A stretch of DNA of 64,000 bases from Motiliproteus sp041586735 (GTDB lineage: Bacteria; Pseudomonadota; Gammaproteobacteria; Pseudomonadales; Balneatricaceae). Numbering within the stretch: the stretch's first letter is position 1; each line of letters opens with the position of its first letter. Below the pieces are notes generated by a model. That model made no database searches. It was not told where the DNA came from and saw nothing but the letters and a program-made list of their open reading frames with translations. This document shows positions 60,871-64,000 of this stretch, piece by piece. The DNA is taken from positions 124,001 through 188,000 of the forward strand of contig JBFGZQ010000005.1 in assembly GCA_041586735.1 (NCBI GenBank). The letters are read 5' to 3'. The position numbers and the translations under genes are program-made.

Positions 60871-62442
60871 ATGACAAGCACCCAACAACGCGCCGCCCTG
60901 CAACGCCAGATCTGGGCCATTGCCAACGATGTACGTGGCGCAGTCGATGGCTGGGATTTTAAGCAATACGTCCTCGGCACTCTGTTTTACCGCTTTATCA
61001 GCGAAAACTTTGCCAGCTACATCGAAGCCGATGACGACAGCATCAGCTACGCCGAGCTGCCCGATAGCGTTATCACCCCAGGAATCAAAGACGACGCCAT
61101 TAAAACCAAGGGTTACTTCATCTATCCCAGCCAGCTGTTCGCCAGCGTCGCCAAAGGTGCCCATACCAATGAGAGTCTGAATACCGATCTCGCCGCGATC
61201 TTTGCCGCTATCGAAGCCTCGGCCAGCGGCTACCCCTCCGAAGGCGACATCAAAGGCCTGTTTGCCGATTTCGATACCACCAGCAACCGCCTGGGCAATA
61301 CCGTTAAAGATAAGAACGCCCGTTTGGCCCATGTGCTGAAAGGCGTGGCAGGGCTGGATTTTGGCCATGGATTTTATGAAAAGAGTGACAGCGCTCATAT
61401 TGACCTGTTCGGCGATGCCTACGAATTCCTGATCTCCAACTACGCCGCCAATGCCGGTAAATCCGGTGGCGAGTTCTTCACCCCGCAGCACGTCTCCAAG
61501 CTGATTGCCCAGCTGGCCATGCACAAGCAAACCAGCGTCAATAAAATTTATGACCCGGCGGCCGGTTCCGGCTCGCTGCTGCTGCAGGCCAAAAAGCACT
61601 TCGATGCCCATATTATTGAAGAGGGCTTCTTCGGCCAGGAGATCAACCACACCACCTACAACCTGGCGCGGATGAATATGTTTTTGCACAACATCAACTA
61701 CGACAAGTTCAATATGCAGCTGGGCAATACCTTAACAGACCCGCACTTTCTTGATGACAAGCCCTTTGATGCCATCGTCTCCAACCCGCCGTATTCGGTG
61801 AAGTGGATAGGTAGTGATGATCCCACCCTGATTAACGATGATCGCTTCGCTCCCGCCGGTGTGCTGGCGCCCAAATCCAAAGCCGATTTTGCCTTTGTGC
61901 TACATTCACTCAGTTACCTGTCCAGTAAAGGTCGCGCCGCTATTGTCTGCTTCCCCGGTATTTTCTACCGTGGCGGTGCCGAAGCCAAAATCCGCCAATA
62001 CCTGGTGGATAACAACTATGTGGAAACGGTGATTTCACTGGCACCCAACCTGTTTTTTGGCACCACCATCGCTGTCACCATTCTAGTGCTATCCAAAAGT
62101 AAAACCGACACCAGCACCCAGTTTATCGACGCCAGTGGCCTGTTTAAAAAAGACACCAATACCAACAGCCTGACTGATGCGCACATCGAACAGATCATGC
62201 AGCTGTTCGATAGCAAGGCCAATATCGATCATCTGGCCCAATCCGTGCTGCTTGAAACAATTGCCGCCAACGACTACAACCTGTCGGTCAGCAGCTATGT
62301 GGAAGCCAAAGACAACCGCGAAGTGGTGGACATTACCCAGCTCAATGCCGAACTGAAAACCACCGTCGCCAGGATCGACCAACTGCGTAGCGACATTGAT
62401 GCCATGGTGGCGGAGATTGAAGGCGAGGAGCTTGAGGCATGA
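60871..62442 (+). CDS. hsdM: type I restriction system methyltransferase HsdM
   Basis: The modification subunit that forms M2S1 with HsdS and methylates adenine. The 523-residue product has an N-terminal helical domain (DGWDFKQYVLGTLFYRFIS), SAM-binding motif I (DPAAGSGSLLL) and the catalytic NPPYSVKW. ATG start has CAGGAA upstream. Its end overlaps hsdS by four bases. Composition is core-like, unlike the cassettes beside it. Confidence 0.94.
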   Translation: MTSTQQRAALQRQIWAIANDVRGAVDGWDFKQYVLGTLFYRFISENFASYIEADDDSISYAELPDSVITPGIKDDAIKTKGYFIYPSQLFASVAKGAHTNESLNTDLAAIFAAIEASASGYPSEGDIKGLFADFDTTSNRLGNTVKDKNARLAHVLKGVAGLDFGHGFYEKSDSAHIDLFGDAYEFLISNYAANAGKSGGEFFTPQHVSKLIAQLAMHKQTSVNKIYDPAAGSGSLLLQAKKHFDAHIIEEGFFGQEINHTTYNLARMNMFLHNINYDKFNMQLGNTLTDPHFLDDKPFDAIVSNPPYSVKWIGSDDPTLINDDRFAPAGVLAPKSKADFAFVLHSLSYLSSKGRAAIVCFPGIFYRGGAEAKIRQYLVDNNYVETVISLAPNLFFGTTIAVTILVLSKSKTDTSTQFIDASGLFKKDTNTNSLTDAHIEQIMQLFDSKANIDHLAQSVLLETIAANDYNLSVSSYVEAKDNREVVDITQLNAELKTTVARIDQLRSDIDAMVAEIEGEELEA

Positions 62443-63686
62443 GTAACAAGAGCTTTATAGAAAAGCTGCTAGATGGGGCGGAGGTGGAGTGGAGGGCGTT
62501 GGGGGAGGTGGTGGAATATTCGCCGACGCGAGTTAATGCTGAATCACTTGATGCGACCTCGTTCGTGGGAGTGGACAACCTTGTCGCTGACAAAGGTGGT
62601 CGTGTTGACGCAAACTATCTGCCGAACACTGACCGTTTGACGGCATATGAGCCGTCAGACATCCTTCTCGGCAATATTCGCCCGTACCTCAAGAAAGTGT
62701 GGAAGGCAACCAACTCAGGAGGTTGTAGTGGGGACGTCCTTGCCGTGCGCATACTAGGTAAGTTCAAAAAAACAGTCGACTCAGACTTTCTCTACTACCT
62801 TTTGTCATCAGACGAGTTCTTCTCTTACAATATGCAGCACGCAAAAGGCGCAAAGATGCCTCGGGGAAACAAGACGGCAATTTTGAATTACCAAATCCCC
62901 ATCCCCTGCCCAGAAAACCCTAAAAAATCGCTAGAAATCCAAGCCGAAATCGTTCGCGTTTTGGACGCTTTCACCGAGCTGACCGCCGAGCTGACCGCCG
63001 AGCTGACCGCCGAGCTGACCGCCCGCAAAAAACAATACCACTACTACCGCGACCAGTTGTTGAGTTTTGAAGAAGGGGACGTGGAGTGGAGGACGTTGGG
63101 GGAAGTGGCAGAATTTCGTCGAGGCACTGCGATCACTAAAAAGCAGACTACAATTGGCGATATTCCTGTCGTTGCAAATGGACCTCTCCCAACATATTTT
63201 CATGGCGAAATAAATAGAGTAGGCGAAACCATCGTTATTGCAAGATCAGGAGCCTATGCGGGTTATGTTAGTTATTGGAGTCAACCAATATTTCTCACTG
63301 ATGCCTTCAGTGTTCATCCCGATTCCTCCATCTTAAAACCTAAGTTTGTTTTCCATCTTCTTCAAAACAAACAAGAACATATACACGGCATGAAGAAAGG
63401 TGCTGGCGTCCCTCATGTTCGAGTTAAGGAATTTGAGCCTTATTTAGTACCGGTTCCATCTTTAGCTGAACAATCTCGAATCGTAACCATCTTGGATAAA
63501 TTCGACGCCCTAACCAACTCCATCAGCGAAGGCCTGCCCCGCGAAATTGCCTTGCGCCAACAGCAATACGAATACTACCGCGACTTGCTGCTGAGCTTTC
63601 CCAGGGCGGATGCAGAGGTGCGGCCTGATATGAGCCAGGCGCTAACGGCAATACACCGCCAAGGATGTGCCCCATGCCTAACCTAA
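62439..63686 (+). CDS. hsdS: type I restriction system specificity subunit HsdS
   Basis: The 415-residue DNA-recognition subunit has two target-recognition domains (about 10-165 and 210-375) each followed by a helical spacer. The central spacer contains four copies of TAEL (residues 180-195), the repeat whose number sets the gap length in the EcoR124 recognition site. Each domain starts with nearly the same segment (VEWRALGEVVEY and VEWRTLGEVAEF), coded by a 35-bp direct repeat (62484-62518 and 63081-63115). Confidence 0.93.
   Translation: MSNKSFIEKLLDGAEVEWRALGEVVEYSPTRVNAESLDATSFVGVDNLVADKGGRVDANYLPNTDRLTAYEPSDILLGNIRPYLKKVWKATNSGGCSGDVLAVRILGKFKKTVDSDFLYYLLSSDEFFSYNMQHAKGAKMPRGNKTAILNYQIPIPCPENPKKSLEIQAEIVRVLDAFTELTAELTAELTAELTARKKQYHYYRDQLLSFEEGDVEWRTLGEVAEFRRGTAITKKQTTIGDIPVVANGPLPTYFHGEINRVGETIVIARSGAYAGYVSYWSQPIFLTDAFSVHPDSSILKPKFVFHLLQNKQEHIHGMKKGAGVPHVRVKEFEPYLVPVPSLAEQSRIVTILDKFDALTNSISEGLPREIALRQQQYEYYRDLLLSFPRADAEVRPDMSQALTAIHRQGCAPCLT
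62976..63023 (+). repeat. 12-bp x 4 tandem repeat (TAEL) in hsdS
   Basis: Four perfect copies of GAGCTGACCGCC. The period keeps frame, so slippage would change spacer length by four residues per copy. Confidence 0.95.
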
Positions 63687-63985
63687 GCCTGCAAGATCAG
63701 AGCACCGAGTTCCTGCTCTATACCGCGCCCAGTGGGGCGGTGAAAGTCGAGGTGCTGCTCAGTGGCGAAACCCTGTGGCTGACGCAGAAACGCATGGCCG
63801 AGCTGTTCGGCGTCGGTGTGCCGGCCATCTCCAAGCACCTGAAAAACATCTTTGAAAGCGGCGAATTGCAGGAAGAACTGGTTATTTCCATTTTGGAAAA
63901 TACCACTGAACACGGCGCGGTGGCAGGACTCACCCAAACCCAGCAAGTCAAATACTATAGCCTGGATGCGGTGATTTATGCTTAA
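63674..63985 (+). CDS. RhuM family protein, N-terminal part
   Basis: A 103-residue product (ATG 63674; another ATG three codons upstream) with the RhuM start: KVEVLLSGETLWLTQKRMAELFGV, a helix-turn-helix-like KilA/RhuM motif, then HLKNIFESGEL and VKYYSLDAVI. RhuM proteins are about 330 residues and often sit inside type I restriction operons. Here the frame stops at TAA right after DAVIYA, where the family normally continues with a GYRVNS-type motif, so it is truncated or frameshifted. It overlaps hsdS. Confidence 0.65.
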   Translation: MPNLSLQDQSTEFLLYTAPSGAVKVEVLLSGETLWLTQKRMAELFGVGVPAISKHLKNIFESGELQEELVISILENTTEHGAVAGLTQTQQVKYYSLDAVIYA

Positions 63986-64000
63986 TGCCAACCAGCAGAT

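Noticed and set aside
60706..61689. 327-codon reverse frame opposite hsdM
   Set aside because: It is antisense to a clear HsdM with all motifs; the length reflects the GC-rich codon pattern.

Overview
The window is chromosomal DNA from a gammaproteobacterium, most likely a marine or sediment member of the Pseudomonadales/Oceanospirillales group. This is inferred from gene content: a Pseudomonas-type 4-hydroxyphenylpyruvate dioxygenase, a FinR-like regulator divergent from a Pseudomonas-type ferredoxin-NADP reductase, PilU, TgpA/MoxR/DUF58, LpoB, a YccA-like protein beside TusDCBE, and uvrC-pgsA followed by tRNA-Gly, tRNA-Cys and tRNA-Leu. No rRNA or marker gene is present to fix the species.

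Layout. Positions 1-1.3 kb are AT-rich accessory DNA: two small membrane or lipoprotein genes, one attC-like half site and one strong hairpin. From 1.4 to 56.2 kb the DNA is ordinary core chromosome. It holds pntAB, hppD, an aminotransferase and uvrB (1.4-9.1 kb); a PqiA-like membrane protein, an M23 peptidase overlapping a bactofilin, a solute symporter, a phosphoesterase and ybiB (9.1-14.6 kb); stress and signalling genes, including a tandem universal stress protein, a SqrR-like ArsR regulator, two c-di-GMP proteins, pilU and a haem/Fe-S adenylate cyclase (14.8-27 kb), with moxR-DUF58-tgpA among them; a lipoprotein cluster around lpoB (27-30.6 kb); finR/fpr, ridA, an HNH protein, an Orn/Lys/Arg decarboxylase and an internally duplicated isocitrate dehydrogenase (31-39.4 kb); a two-component system with cytochrome b561, dihaem cytochrome c and PepSY (39.5-43.3 kb); radical SAM and DUF1285; tusDCBE coupled to a hydroxypyruvate isomerase-like gene, and a Bax-inhibitor protein (45-48 kb); truC, mtn, a glyoxylate aminotransferase and a hydroxyacid dehydrogenase (48-52 kb); and uvrC-pgsA-tRNAs.

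The right end (56.7-64 kb) is a mosaic island at tRNA-Leu(TAA). It begins with a truncated phage-type integrase and a decayed reverse-strand gene. Next comes a four-gene integron cassette array with no integrase (a CALIN) at 57.6-60.6 kb, with three recognisable attC sites, two of them having a stop codon inside the first core box. A 211-bp deletion derivative of a REP-associated transposase (RAYT) follows. Last is a type I restriction-modification operon (hsdM, hsdS, truncated rhuM) whose hsdS carries four perfect copies of the 12-bp unit encoding the TAEL spacer repeat. This is the most interesting part: uncharacterised cassette proteins, two with hydrophobic C-terminal segments, sit directly beside a restriction system whose specificity may change by repeat slippage.

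Working links. The sulfur-relay genes and the two-cysteine ArsR regulator suggest reactive-sulfur handling. Hydroxypyruvate isomerase, the glyoxylate aminotransferase and the hydroxyacid dehydrogenase could share glyoxylate/hydroxypyruvate metabolism. The cytochrome b561/cytochrome c cluster probably answers to the adjacent two-component system.
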